Assembly: GCA_963732595.1 (NCBI GenBank)
Contig: CAVSZZ010000002.1
Coordinates: 124,001 to 188,000, forward strand
Direction: 5' to 3'
DNA: 64,000 bases
From: JAFGXF01 sp963732595
Lineage (GTDB): Bacteria; Chloroflexota; Anaerolineae; Anaerolineales; Anaerolineaceae
Each line of letters starts with the position of its first letter. Position 1 is the stretch's first letter. Of this stretch, positions 34,566 through 45,980 are shown in pieces. The notes under the pieces were generated by a model. That model saw nothing but the letters and a program-made list of their open reading frames with translations. It had not been told where the DNA came from and searched no databases. Position numbers and translations under genes: made by a program.

Positions 34566-35825
34566 CTAGGTGCCTTCTTCCCATGAGCTTAAATACTTCA
34601 ATTGCTCAGGGGTCAGAATGTCGATCTTGACTCCCATCGACTCAAGTTTGATGCGTGCAATTTCCTTGTCAATATCCACAGGAACCCCGTACACCTGTTT
34701 TTCAAGCTTGTCATGATTCTTGAATAAATACTCGGCTGCCAGGGCTTGATTGGCAAAGGACATATCCATGACACTGGCCGGATGCCCTTCGGCGGCGGCG
34801 AGATTCACGAGGCGGCCTTCCCCGAGGATATGGATCTGGCGGCCATCTTTGAGATTATATTGGTCAACGAATGGGCGGACGAGCGCCTTGGATGTGGCCA
34901 TTTGTTCAAGCGCAGGGATATTAATCTCGACATTGAAGTGCCCTGAATTAGCCACGATCGCGCCATCTTTCATCACCTCAAAATGATGCTTGTCGAGCAC
35001 ATTGAGATCACCGGTAACGGTTACGAAGATATCTCCGATCCGGGCAGCATCTTCCATCGGCATGACCCGGTAACCATCCATGACGGCTTCCAGGGCAGGC
35101 AGTGGGTCCACTTCGGTCACGATCACATTGGCACCCATGCCCTTGGCCCGCAAGGCCAGCCCACGACCGCACCAACCATATCCGGCAACAACAAAGGTCT
35201 TGCCCGCCAGCAGGATGTTGGTCGCGCGGATGATACCATCCAGAGTTGATTGTCCGGTGCCATAACGATTATCGAAGAAGTGCTTGGTCATGGCATCGTT
35301 GACGGCAATGACCGGGAAAGCCAGGGCCTTGTCGGCTGCCATGGCGCGCAAGCGGATGACACCGGTGGTGGTTTCCTCAGTTCCGCCAATGACTTCCGGT
35401 AACAGATCGCGGCGGTCCTTATGCAGAGTCGAAACCAGGTCTGCACCATCATCCATGGTCATATGGGGTTTATGATCCAATGCGGCATTTAGATTCTTGT
35501 AGTAAGTCGCATTATCCTCACCCTTGATCGCGTATACCGGGATCTCATCATGGGATACCAATGATGCTGCCACATCATCCTGGGTGGAAAGCGGGTTGGA
35601 TGCGGTTAACACGACATCCGCTCCACCAGCATGCAGGGCGCGCATCAGGTTGGCTGTTTCCGCGGTGACGTGTAAACAACCGGACATACGCAAACCCTTC
35701 AGAGGTCGTTCTTTGGCAAAACGCTCGGCGATCATACGCAGAACGGGCATTTCCCGCTCGGCCCAGTCGATGCGCCGGCGTCCGCCTTCGGCAAGGCTTA
35801 GATCTTTTACCTGATATTCTTTCAT
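34566..35825 (-). CDS. ahcY: Adenosylhomocysteinase
   Basis: 419-residue NAD-dependent enzyme that splits S-adenosylhomocysteine to adenosine and homocysteine and so relieves inhibition of methyltransferases. Lines seen: GCLHVTAETANLMRALHAGG, DDGADLVSTLHKDR, GGTEETTTGVIRLRAMA, DNRYGTGQSTLDGIIRATN, the NAD-binding GYGWCGRGLALRAKGMGANV, and the C-terminal tail VDIDKEIARIKLESMGVKID. It lacks the 40-residue insert of plant/eukaryote-type enzymes. The start has GGAGG four bases upstream. It is the last gene of the mtnA operon. Confidence 0.97.
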   Translation of the reverse strand: MKEYQVKDLSLAEGGRRRIDWAEREMPVLRMIAERFAKERPLKGLRMSGCLHVTAETANLMRALHAGGADVVLTASNPLSTQDDVAASLVSHDEIPVYAIKGEDNATYYKNLNAALDHKPHMTMDDGADLVSTLHKDRRDLLPEVIGGTEETTTGVIRLRAMAADKALAFPVIAVNDAMTKHFFDNRYGTGQSTLDGIIRATNILLAGKTFVVAGYGWCGRGLALRAKGMGANVIVTEVDPLPALEAVMDGYRVMPMEDAARIGDIFVTVTGDLNVLDKHHFEVMKDGAIVANSGHFNVEINIPALEQMATSKALVRPFVDQYNLKDGRQIHILGEGRLVNLAAAEGHPASVMDMSFANQALAAEYLFKNHDKLEKQVYGVPVDIDKEIARIKLESMGVKIDILTPEQLKYLSSWEEGT

Positions 35826-35840
35826 TGATCCTCCAAAGTC

Positions 35841-36797
35841 TCAGTTCAGCTTGTCTAGCTCCCCTTGATCATCAAAATGCTCACGGAAGCGTTGAATGAA
35901 TTCCATTTTTGAGAAGTGATGATTCTGGGTGCCGCGCTGTTCCAGGCAGTAGGTGGCGGCCAGAGCCCCCATCTTACCACATAACTCAATCGAAAAACCC
36001 CGGTCATAACCCGTGAAGAACCCACCCCGGTAGGCATCGCCCACCCCGGTCGGATCGGCGATCTGTCTGGGTGGTACGATGGGGATCTTGATGATCTCTC
36101 CATTATGGTGGATCTGTGAGCCATGCTCTCCACATGTGATCACGGTGAAATTCACCATCCCGAGGATCTCAGCGGCTTTCAATCCGGTCGTTTTTTGCAG
36201 AAGTTCGAATTCATATTCGTTCACGAACAAGGCCAGGGCACTTTCAACGCCAGCCCTCAATTGTTCTCCATCGATCCGAACGATCTGCTGACTTGGATCA
36301 TAAGCATACGGGATCTTCTCAAGTTTGCATTCTTCAACATATTTTGCCATGGCTCCCGGATCATTGGGAGATATGATGACCAGGTCAGGCTTTCCACCCA
36401 TGGCCTTCACGATCGAGATCTCCCCGGCATGAGCCATTGCGCCGGTATAAAAACTGGCGATCTGGGCATTCGCCTTGTCGGTATTGGCAAAGAAGGAGGC
36501 TGTATATTCACCCTCAATAACCTTGACCCCACAGGTATCGACGCCATTTTGCTCAAGCCATATTCGGTACTCCTCGAAGTCCTCACCAGCCGTGGCGACC
36601 AGGCAGGCATGAGCCCCCAACAAGGCAAGTGTGTAAGCGATATTGGGTCCCACCCCACCCCGCTGCCGGATCATACTATCGACCAGGAAAGAGAGGCTGA
36701 TCGAATCGAGTTTATCAGGCAGGATATGATCGCGAAAATATCCCGGAAAGGACATCAGATAATCAAAAGCAATCGAACCGGTCACAGCGATTTTCAT
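35841..36797 (-). CDS. PfkB-family kinase, likely adenosine kinase
   Basis: 318 residues with the ribokinase fold: KIAVTGSIAFDYLMSFPGYF, then RQRGGVGPNIAYTLALLGAH (GG substrate motif), and DPTGVGDAYRGGFFTGYDRG, the PfkB signature with the catalytic Asp. The position between ahcY, which yields adenosine, and mtnA makes adenosine the likely substrate; this is inference from context. Both flanking genes run the same way; the gap to ahcY is 15 bases and to mtnA 2 bases. Confidence 0.88.
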   Translation of the reverse strand: MKIAVTGSIAFDYLMSFPGYFRDHILPDKLDSISLSFLVDSMIRQRGGVGPNIAYTLALLGAHACLVATAGEDFEEYRIWLEQNGVDTCGVKVIEGEYTASFFANTDKANAQIASFYTGAMAHAGEISIVKAMGGKPDLVIISPNDPGAMAKYVEECKLEKIPYAYDPSQQIVRIDGEQLRAGVESALALFVNEYEFELLQKTTGLKAAEILGMVNFTVITCGEHGSQIHHNGEIIKIPIVPPRQIADPTGVGDAYRGGFFTGYDRGFSIELCGKMGALAATYCLEQRGTQNHHFSKMEFIQRFREHFDDQGELDKLN

Positions 36798-36799
36798 AT

Positions 36800-37849
36800 T
36801 TACCCCAATACCAGAGGTAGGTTTTTAAAGAATGGTGGATAAATTATGCCACGATCCGTGATGAATGCGGAGATCAATCGGGCTGGCGTCACATCGAAGG
36901 CGGGATTCAGGGCGCTCGCTCCTGCGGGCATGACATCCACACCATCCATCTGCAGACCCAATACTTCATGAGGGTCCCGCTCTTCGATCGGGATGTCAAA
37001 TCCCTGCGTAGTGCTGAGATCGACCGTCGTAATAGGAAATGCCGAATAGACCGGAATAACATTATCATAAGCCGCCAACGCCAGCATGTACGAACCGATC
37101 TTGTTGACGACATCCCCATTAGCAGCGACCCGGTCGGCTCCAAATATCACTTTCTGAACCTGTCCCCGGCTCAGGAAATGCCCGGCCATGTTATCGCTGA
37201 TGATATCAAAAGGAATTCCATATTGCTGCAATTCCCAGGCAGTTAACCGTGCACCCTGCAATCGGGGCCGGGTTTCATCGACCAGGACATGGATGCGTTT
37301 CCCCTGCTCATGCGCCAGGCGGATGACACCCAGGCCGGTCCCCCCATCGACCGTGGCCAGTGAGCCGGTATTACAATGATGGATGATCGTATCACCGTCC
37401 TGGATCAACCGGGCTCCATGGCTGGCGATGGCCTGATTGGCGGCGATATCCTCTTCTGCCATCTGCAAGGCCTCATTTTCAAGCGCTCTGCGGAGGTCGT
37501 CAACCTGTTCATGGGCAGTGCAAACAGCCTGCATGCGGGTCAATGCCCATCGTAAGTTGACTGCGGTTGGCCGGGTGGATAATAGTGTCTGGAAGGATTC
37601 ATCCAGTTCCTTGCGAAGCATGGTAACATTATCGGCAGTCGACTGGTAGGCAGCCATGACAACCCCGAAAGCTGCCGACACCCCGATCACCGGGGCACCG
37701 CGGATGGTCATGTCTTTGATCGCCCGTCCGACCTCCTGATGGGTTGAGAGGACCACCCGTTCGAACCGTCCCGGGATCAAACGTTGGTCGATAACCGTTA
37801 ATAGATGAGTATCAGAGTCCCAATCGATTGTACGCATGACCGACACCAA
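36800..37849 (-). CDS. mtnA: S-methyl-5-thioribose-1-phosphate isomerase
   Basis: About 345-349 residues. It isomerises methylthioribose-1-phosphate to the ribulose form in methionine salvage. It belongs to the eIF2B-alpha-like fold. Lines: IKDMTIRGAPVIGVSAAFGV, HHCNTGSLATVDGGTGLGVI with the catalytic Cys, VDETRPRLQGARLTAWELQQ, FGADRVAANGDVVNKIGSYM with the catalytic Asp, and FDVTPARLISAFITDRGIIY. The start is unsettled: GAGGG at 37860-37856 lies six bases before TTG 37849 and nine before GTG 37846, while ATG 37837 has no good ribosome site. Methylthioadenosine processing genes other than this one are not in the window. Confidence 0.93.
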   Translation of the reverse strand: MVSVMRTIDWDSDTHLLTVIDQRLIPGRFERVVLSTHQEVGRAIKDMTIRGAPVIGVSAAFGVVMAAYQSTADNVTMLRKELDESFQTLLSTRPTAVNLRWALTRMQAVCTAHEQVDDLRRALENEALQMAEEDIAANQAIASHGARLIQDGDTIIHHCNTGSLATVDGGTGLGVIRLAHEQGKRIHVLVDETRPRLQGARLTAWELQQYGIPFDIISDNMAGHFLSRGQVQKVIFGADRVAANGDVVNKIGSYMLALAAYDNVIPVYSAFPITTVDLSTTQGFDIPIEERDPHEVLGLQMDGVDVMPAGASALNPAFDVTPARLISAFITDRGIIYPPFFKNLPLVLG

Positions 37850-37876
37850 AAAACGCCCTCACAGGAGAGCGCCTGT
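37848..37876 (-). promoter_or_regulatory. Possible attenuator in the mtnA leader
   Basis: Minus-strand leader contains CGCTCTC (37871-37865), loop CTGT, GAGGGCG (37860-37854), then six T (37853-37848), an intrinsic-terminator shape. An alternative hairpin ACAGG (37876-37872)/CCTGT (37865-37861) shares the same bases, so only one can form. The terminator stem also contains the GAGGG that serves as the likely ribosome site. Whether this is functional control is inference. Confidence 0.45.
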
Positions 37877-37890
37877 CATTCAAGAGAGAT

Positions 37891-37919
37891 AGTTTAACAC
37901 GCTATCGGACCTTTGTCAA
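37891..37919 (-). promoter_or_regulatory. Promoter for mtnA-kinase-ahcY
   Basis: TTGACA at 37919-37914 (perfect -35), 17-base spacer, TAAACT at 37896-37891 (4/6). It predicts a start near 37884 and a leader of about 35-45 bases. Confidence 0.7.
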
Positions 37920-37968
37920 AGAAAGCCCGCATAAATGGGCTTGAGAATCCAATAATCACAAATCCTTA

Positions 37969-40458
37969 ATGAAACCCATACTCAATCGATTTATATTATT
38001 GTTGTTGATCTTGTTTATAATATCCGGCTGCTCATTGACTGGAGATGGTTTTGACCTGGGCAGTGTCCCCATCCTGGGTAAACTGGTGGATGGCACCCCA
38101 ACGATCACCCCGATACCCCCACCCACCCCGACCCCGACTCCACAACCGGCGGCCAGGGTCGACCAGGCAGATGAATTGCTGGCGATCGTGGGTGATTATG
38201 ACCAGGCATTGGTCGAATATCAACAAGCCCGCCAGCAAGCCACGGATGAGGATACCCGCCTGCGAGCCGATCTCGGTATCGCACGCATCTTTTACCTCAA
38301 AGGGGATCAAGCCACTGCGCTGACTTTAATGCGTACCCTGGTAGAGACTTATCCCACCAATCCAAGGGTCGCCAACACCTACTATTATCTCGGCCAGATC
38401 TATTCGAATCTCGGGCGGTTTACCGAAGCTGCCGCTGCTTACGATGAATTTCTCAGGCTAAAACCGGGAGAGATCGACAGTGCCATACAGGATCTGAAAG
38501 GTGATGCTCTGGCAGCAGCGGGGGACCCGATTGGAGCGATCAACGCCTACCTGGCAGCCATCCAGCTGCCACACCTGGGGGATAACGACCATATGAACGC
38601 CAAGCTTGGCGGAGCCTACCTGGATTCCGGAAACCCGGAGATCGCAATCCAGATCTACCAGCAGGTTTTTGACAGCACCACGAACGACTATACCAAGGCT
38701 CAGATGGATTTCCTGATCGGGCAGATTTATTATCAACAGGGAAACCGGGAGGCAGCCTATCAGCGCTTCCAACATGCCGTCGAGAATTACCCGACCTCTT
38801 ATGATACCTATTCCGCGCTGGTAACGCTCGTCGAGGACGGTCAGCCGGTCAGTGAGCTGCAGCGCGGCATCATCGATTATTATGCCGGGAAGTACAGCCT
38901 GGCTGTCGAAGCCCTGGATCGGTACCTGGCCGCCACCCCTGACCATGATGGCACCGCTCAGTATTTTCAAGGCCTGGCGTGGCGGGCAGTGGGGCAGGAG
39001 AATTACCCGCTCTTTTCAGCCTTGCGGAGTGAAGCCCTGTACTCCAATGAGGGTATCCCCCAGGATGACCAGGCAATTGCGGTCTGGCGGGCCATGGTCG
39101 AAGAGCACCCCTCGGATAACCACTGGGCGGATGCCTGGGATGAGATCGCCTATACCCAATGGGCTTACCAGGAAGATCCGGCCGCTGCGGCATCGACATT
39201 GCTGGAATTCATCAACCGGGCACCGTTAGACGGGCATGCACCCGGTTTCCTGTTCATGGCCGGACGCTATCTCGAACGGGCTGATCTGTTAAGCGATGCA
39301 GCTGCGACCTGGGAACGCATGGCTGACATGTACCCCTCCTATGAAGATACCTTCCGGGCGTTGATCCTGGCCGGGGTGTCGCGCTACCGTCTGGGAGATT
39401 ATGAGAATGCTGAGTTAACTTTCCAGCGTTCCCTGTTGCTGGCCGGGAGTCCATCCGATCAAGCAGCAGCCTACCTGTGGATCGGTAAATGTGAAAGCAT
39501 CCGTGGCAACCCCGAAGCTGCCAGCCAGGCCTGGTTGCAGGCGGCCACGCGTGATCCAACCGGATATTACAGCGAGCGAGCCCGTGAATTATCGATCGGT
39601 AATGCGATCTTCACACCCCCGGCAATAACGGATATGGCGTATGACCTGGCGGCCGAGAAACTGGAAGCGGAGACCTGGCTGCGAACGATCTTCACGATCG
39701 CGGCGGAGGTTAACCTCGATAGTCCTGCTGAGCTGGTCTATGATCCGCGTTACATCCGGGGAGAGGCTTTTTACGATCTCGGATTGAACAGCGAGGCCAA
39801 GTCAGAATTCAACAGTTTGTATGCCGATATTAAAGAAGACCCCATCCAGACGTTTCGTTTCATCCAGGTGATGCTTGATCTGGGCTATTACCAACAAGCT
39901 ATCCTGGCCAGCCGCCAGATCCTGAGTCTTGCCCGTCTGAATGACCTCGATTCATTGAACGCCCCGGTCTATTTCAATCACATCCGGTTCGGGCTTTACT
40001 TCAAGGACCTGGTATTGCCATATTCTCAGCAGACCGGGCTTGATCCGCTCCTCCTGTACGCGATGATGCGCCAGGAAAGTCTATTCGACGGAAGTGCCGA
40101 ATCCTCTGCCGGCGCACGCGGGTTGCTGCAGCTCATGCCAGGCACCGGCGCCGAGACGGCTGCCTCTGAAAACTGGCCAGCGAACTACACGGTCAGTGAT
40201 CTGGAGCGGCCCTTCGTAAACATCCGCCTGGGGGCATCCTACCTGGAACGGCAGGTGAATTACTTCAATGGCAACCTGTTCGCCGGGTTGGCAGCTTATA
40301 ATGCCGGCGCCGGGAATACCAGTATCTGGGTCTCGATGGCCCAGGATGACCCGGACCTCCTGCTGGAGATCATTCGTTACAGCGAAACACGGCAATATAT
40401 TCAGTATATTTTCGAGAATTATGGGCTATACAAACGATTCTATAGCCGGGACTTGTAA
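37969..40458 (+). CDS. Soluble lytic transglycosylase lipoprotein with TPR-like repeats
   Basis: 829 residues. The N-terminal lipoprotein signal ends FIISGCSLTG, followed by a Pro/Thr-rich linker near 45-65 (ITPIPPPTPTPTPQPA). Residues about 70-640 hold many helical TPR-like repeats (for example YYYLGQIYSNLGRFTEAAAA and FLIGQIYYQQGNREAAYQRF). The C-terminal SLT domain has LLYAMMRQESLFDGSAESSA with the catalytic Glu, GARGLLQLMPGTGAETAASE, and AGLAAYNAGAGNTSIWVSMA. It cuts peptidoglycan glycan strands to anhydromuropeptides. The family layout is that of Slt70, with a linker suited to the wall of a monoderm. Confidence 0.93.
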   Translation: MKPILNRFILLLLILFIISGCSLTGDGFDLGSVPILGKLVDGTPTITPIPPPTPTPTPQPAARVDQADELLAIVGDYDQALVEYQQARQQATDEDTRLRADLGIARIFYLKGDQATALTLMRTLVETYPTNPRVANTYYYLGQIYSNLGRFTEAAAAYDEFLRLKPGEIDSAIQDLKGDALAAAGDPIGAINAYLAAIQLPHLGDNDHMNAKLGGAYLDSGNPEIAIQIYQQVFDSTTNDYTKAQMDFLIGQIYYQQGNREAAYQRFQHAVENYPTSYDTYSALVTLVEDGQPVSELQRGIIDYYAGKYSLAVEALDRYLAATPDHDGTAQYFQGLAWRAVGQENYPLFSALRSEALYSNEGIPQDDQAIAVWRAMVEEHPSDNHWADAWDEIAYTQWAYQEDPAAAASTLLEFINRAPLDGHAPGFLFMAGRYLERADLLSDAAATWERMADMYPSYEDTFRALILAGVSRYRLGDYENAELTFQRSLLLAGSPSDQAAAYLWIGKCESIRGNPEAASQAWLQAATRDPTGYYSERARELSIGNAIFTPPAITDMAYDLAAEKLEAETWLRTIFTIAAEVNLDSPAELVYDPRYIRGEAFYDLGLNSEAKSEFNSLYADIKEDPIQTFRFIQVMLDLGYYQQAILASRQILSLARLNDLDSLNAPVYFNHIRFGLYFKDLVLPYSQQTGLDPLLLYAMMRQESLFDGSAESSAGARGLLQLMPGTGAETAASENWPANYTVSDLERPFVNIRLGASYLERQVNYFNGNLFAGLAAYNAGAGNTSIWVSMAQDDPDLLLEIIRYSETRQYIQYIFENYGLYKRFYSRDL

Positions 40459-40482
40459 TCAGATCTTCCGTGAGTCAAATAA

Positions 40483-40514
40483 AACCGGGTCCTGATAATC
40501 ATCAGGACCCGGTT
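40483..40514. terminator. Bidirectional terminator between slt-like gene and ppdK
   Basis: 14-base-pair stem AACCGGGTCCTGAT/ATCAGGACCCGGTT with loop AATC, in the short gap between two convergent genes. T-rich flanks are short but present on both sides (TTCATCTA on plus; TTATTTGA on minus). Confidence 0.87.
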
Positions 40515-40534
40515 CATCTATTCGATTACTTAGA

Positions 40535-43275
<2,741 letters not shown>

Positions 43276-43496
43276 AACATCCTCCAAGATGTAAAATAAA
43301 GATCGACTTATTATGAAGCTTCCTGAAAATGGGGAAGTTCAATCAGTGCTACTAAACGAACGATTTTACCATAGATTATGATGTCTAGATGACTTGTTTT
43401 GTGTGGATCACAAGCCACTGTGTTTTTTTGTTAGGCAATTGAAAGGTCTTTTTTGGGACTTTTCTGGGATAATGTAAAAGATATAAACGGAGTACC

Positions 43497-43895
43497 ATGA
43501 GAGTATTACTAATAGATGACGACCCGGCCACAACAGATATGCTGGAAATCCTGATCCAGTCATATCCCTGCACGGTCTTCGCTGCCAACAGCAGTGAAGA
43601 TGCACTTTCGATTGCACGGGCCGAAAAACCGGATTTTATCATCCAGGATGTGATGATGATGGACATGGATGGTCTGGAACTCTGCAGAGCTCTGCGCAAG
43701 TTCACCAACACCCCGATCCTGATGCTGTCCGCTCTGTACACACCTGAAATGGTCGCCAAAGCTCTTGATGCTGGGGCGGATGATTATCTTTCCAAACCCG
43801 TTCCTTCACAGGTATTGTTTGCGCATATGAACAACCTGATCCGGCGCACCGAGCACCGGTCTCAAGAACTTGTCTCTGCCGGCGCAAACATCTGA
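43497..43895 (+). CDS. Single-domain response regulator
   Basis: 132-residue receiver with no output domain. Acidic pair LLIDDDPAT, Asp51 in FIIQDVMMMDMDGLELCRAL, switch ILMLSALYT and Lys in DDYLSKPVPS. It starts after GGAG at a five-base spacing and is divergent from ppdK. Such proteins relay phosphate or act by direct binding. The partner kinase is not in the adjacent genes. Confidence 0.92.
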   Translation: MRVLLIDDDPATTDMLEILIQSYPCTVFAANSSEDALSIARAEKPDFIIQDVMMMDMDGLELCRALRKFTNTPILMLSALYTPEMVAKALDAGADDYLSKPVPSQVLFAHMNNLIRRTEHRSQELVSAGANI

Positions 43896-44009
43896 ACTTT
43901 CCTGATTGCCCCTTTTGGATCCACGCATTAGAATTAGCTGGCCGTGAAAGCTATTGATCGCGGCCGGTTATTGATTTTAATCCGCCATACCCTGGAGGAA
44001 TCTGACCAT

Positions 44010-45194
44010 ATGGTTCGCAAGGTCATGCACCTGGATCTGGATGCGTTCTTCTGCGCAGTGGAGGAGTTGCAGGATCCCAGCCTTAAAGGGAAACCCTTCG
44101 CCGTCGGCGGCCGGCCAGAATCCCGCGGCGTGGTCAGCTCCTGTTCCTATGCCGCCCGGCAGTTCGGGGTTCGTTCCGCCATGCCGATGGGCAAAGCCCT
44201 GCGAATCTGCCCGCAAATGATCGTGATTTCTTCACGCCATGCCCGTTATGGCGAATACTCAGACCGGGTCATGGAACGCATCAACCAACTTACCCCGCTG
44301 GTGGAACAGGTCTCCATTGACGAAGCCTTTCTGGATGTGAGCGATATGCCTGAGACCGGCCTTTTCCTGGCCAGGCAGCTCCAGACTCGCATCCGCCAGG
44401 AACTCGGTCTGCCCTGTTCCATCGGGGTTGCCAGCAACAAGTTGGTTGCAAAAGTAGCCTCGGATGTGGGCAAGGCCGGTCACCGGGGTGTGGAACCGCC
44501 CCGCGCCATCACGGTCGTACCACCTGGTGAAGAAGCGCGATTCCTGGCGCCATTACCGGCACAAGCTTTGTGGGGCATCGGACCCAAATCTGCCGCGCAC
44601 CTGGCTGAACTGGGCATCCACACAGTTGGCGACCTGGCCGCCTTGCCGGAGAGCACTTTGCTGGAGTATTTTGGAAAGATCGGCCCGGAGCTGCACCGGC
44701 GGGCACTGGGAATCGATGATTCTCCAGTGAATCCCTCCTCGGGTCCCGCGAAATCGATCAGCAACGAACACACCTATGACAAGGATACGCGTGAGGAGGG
44801 AACCATCTTAAAAAGTTTTCGCAACCTCAGCGAGCACGTTGGCGGGCGGCTGCGACATGCAAACGTAGCTGGGAGTGTCATCCAGATCAAATTGCGCTGG
44901 GCAGACTTCACCACACTGACTCGCCAGACCACTCTTTCCTGCCCGACCGATCAGGATGGGATCATTTATAAAACTGCCGCGGAACTTTTCCATAAAGCCT
45001 GGCGTGAAGAAAGACATGCCGTGCGGTTGGTAGGCGTGGGAGTATCCAGCCTGATTCCTGCCCAACGCCAGCTCAGCCTGTGGGACGCAGGTTTGGAGAA
45101 GGAACATAAACTTCTGGAAGCCATTGACGAACTACGAGAACGCTACGGTCAAAAAATCATCCAGCGCGCTGAAGAGATGAAGCCTCATGAGTGA
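44010..45194 (+). CDS. dinB: DNA polymerase IV (Y family)
   Basis: 394-residue error-prone translesion polymerase. The catalytic site is in MHLDLDAFFCAVEELQDPSL with metal-binding Asp and in VEQVSIDEAFLDVSDMPET with the DE pair. The steric gate segment is DAFFCAVE. HhH motifs lie near 180-210 (LWGIGPKSAAHLAELGIHTV). The little finger follows (SISNEHTYDKDTREEGTILK), and the tail RQLSLWDAG may be a beta-clamp motif (QLSLW). Upstream in-frame codons reach 43944; the ATG at 44010 places MVRKVMHLD at the start and has GGAGG eleven bases upstream. Confidence 0.94.
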   Translation: MVRKVMHLDLDAFFCAVEELQDPSLKGKPFAVGGRPESRGVVSSCSYAARQFGVRSAMPMGKALRICPQMIVISSRHARYGEYSDRVMERINQLTPLVEQVSIDEAFLDVSDMPETGLFLARQLQTRIRQELGLPCSIGVASNKLVAKVASDVGKAGHRGVEPPRAITVVPPGEEARFLAPLPAQALWGIGPKSAAHLAELGIHTVGDLAALPESTLLEYFGKIGPELHRRALGIDDSPVNPSSGPAKSISNEHTYDKDTREEGTILKSFRNLSEHVGGRLRHANVAGSVIQIKLRWADFTTLTRQTTLSCPTDQDGIIYKTAAELFHKAWREERHAVRLVGVGVSSLIPAQRQLSLWDAGLEKEHKLLEAIDELRERYGQKIIQRAEEMKPHE

Positions 45195-45220
45195 AATCTG
45201 GAATCCCATGATTCTTTTGG

Positions 45221-45226
45221 TATAAT
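45221..45226 (+). promoter_or_regulatory. -10 element for tRNA-Thr
   Basis: Perfect TATAAT nine bases before the tRNA 5' end. No convincing -35 hexamer was seen at the right distance. Confidence 0.55.
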
Positions 45227-45235
45227 CCCCCCGTC

Positions 45236-45308
45236 GCCACCGTAGCTCAGCTGGTAGAGCAGACGTTTCGTAAACGCCAGGTCATGGGTTCGAATCCCTT
45301 CGGTGGCT
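45236..45308 (+). tRNA. tRNA-Thr (anticodon CGT)
   Basis: Cloverleaf of 73 bases: acceptor GCCACCG/CGGTGGC, D stem GCTC/GAGC, anticodon loop TTCGTAA with CGT at 45269-45271, T loop TTCGAAT. The CCA end is not encoded. Two non-Watson-Crick positions occur: A45263-C45277 in the anticodon stem and T45285-T45299 in the T stem. These could be natural or base-call errors. The codon read is ACG. Confidence 0.95.
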
Positions 45309-45323
45309 CAATCTATTTAACGA

Positions 45324-45329
45324 TATAAT
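45324..45329 (+). promoter_or_regulatory. -10 element giving a leaderless udk transcript
   Basis: TATAAT ends six bases before the udk ATG at 45336, so transcription would begin at or next to the start codon. No Shine-Dalgarno is present. Its position after the tRNA suggests an independent promoter for udk. Confidence 0.5.
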
Positions 45330-45335
45330 TTTTAC

Positions 45336-45980
45336 ATGCCCCCCCACCCAACAGCCACCGTCATCATCGGCATCGCCGGAGGTTCCGGCTCTGGTAAGAC
45401 CACTGTCGCCAACGCCATTCTGAAAACGGTTGGTCGAGAAAAAATCGCCTACCTGCCACACGATGCCTATTACAAGGATCTGAGCGACCTGCCACCCATG
45501 CAGCGCAAACAGATCAACTTTGATCATCCTGACTCTCTCGATAACGATCTCTTGATCCGGCATATCCAGATGCTTAAAGAGCATAAACCGATCGAAATGC
45601 CGGTCTATGATTTCACGACCGATTCGCGCACCGATCAGACCATTCAGATCAAACCACACCGTGTGATCATCGTGGAAGGCATCCTGATCTTTGCTGATCC
45701 GAAATTACGCGAGCTTTTTGACGTCAGGCTCTTTGTGGATACGGATGCAGACATCCGATTCATCCGCCGCCTGGAACGCGATATCTCTGAACGGGGTCGG
45801 ACGACCGAGAACGTCATCAACCAGTACCTGAAGACTGTGCGGCCGATGCACCTTGAATTCGTCGAGCCCTCCAAGCGCTACGCCGATGTGATCATTCCCG
45901 AGGGTGGCCTAAACATGGTGGCGATGGATATGGTCACGGCTCGCATCGAATCTCTCCTTCGTAACAATGCAGAAGCCTGA
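45336..45980 (+). CDS. udk: Uridine kinase
   Basis: 214-residue P-loop kinase that phosphorylates uridine and cytidine in pyrimidine salvage. Walker A is GIAGGSGSGKTTVANAILKT near residue 12. The lines YLPHDAYYKDLSDLPPMQRK, NFDHPDSLDNDLLIRHIQML, VYDFTTDSRTDQTIQIKPHR and IVEGILIFADPKLRELFDVR follow. The lid has RFIRRLERDISERGRTTENV. Length and motifs are normal. The end overlaps the DedA-like gene by 14 bases. Confidence 0.95.
   Translation: MPPHPTATVIIGIAGGSGSGKTTVANAILKTVGREKIAYLPHDAYYKDLSDLPPMQRKQINFDHPDSLDNDLLIRHIQMLKEHKPIEMPVYDFTTDSRTDQTIQIKPHRVIIVEGILIFADPKLRELFDVRLFVDTDADIRFIRRLERDISERGRTTENVINQYLKTVRPMHLEFVEPSKRYADVIIPEGGLNMVAMDMVTARIESLLRNNAEA

Noticed and set aside
37923..37942. AAGCCC/GGGCTT hairpin as a terminator
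   Set aside because: It lies upstream of both divergent promoter regions with no gene ending there; the T-run is poor. It may be chance or an operator.
37838..37968. SAM or SAH riboswitch ahead of mtnA
   Set aside because: The leader after the promoter is only about 35-45 bases, too short for known SAM/SAH aptamers and without their core motifs.
43437..43475. Inverted repeat GAAAGGTC/GACTTTTC ahead of the single-domain regulator as a terminator or operator
   Set aside because: A short stem with a wobble pair and a T-rich loop; not enough to call a site.
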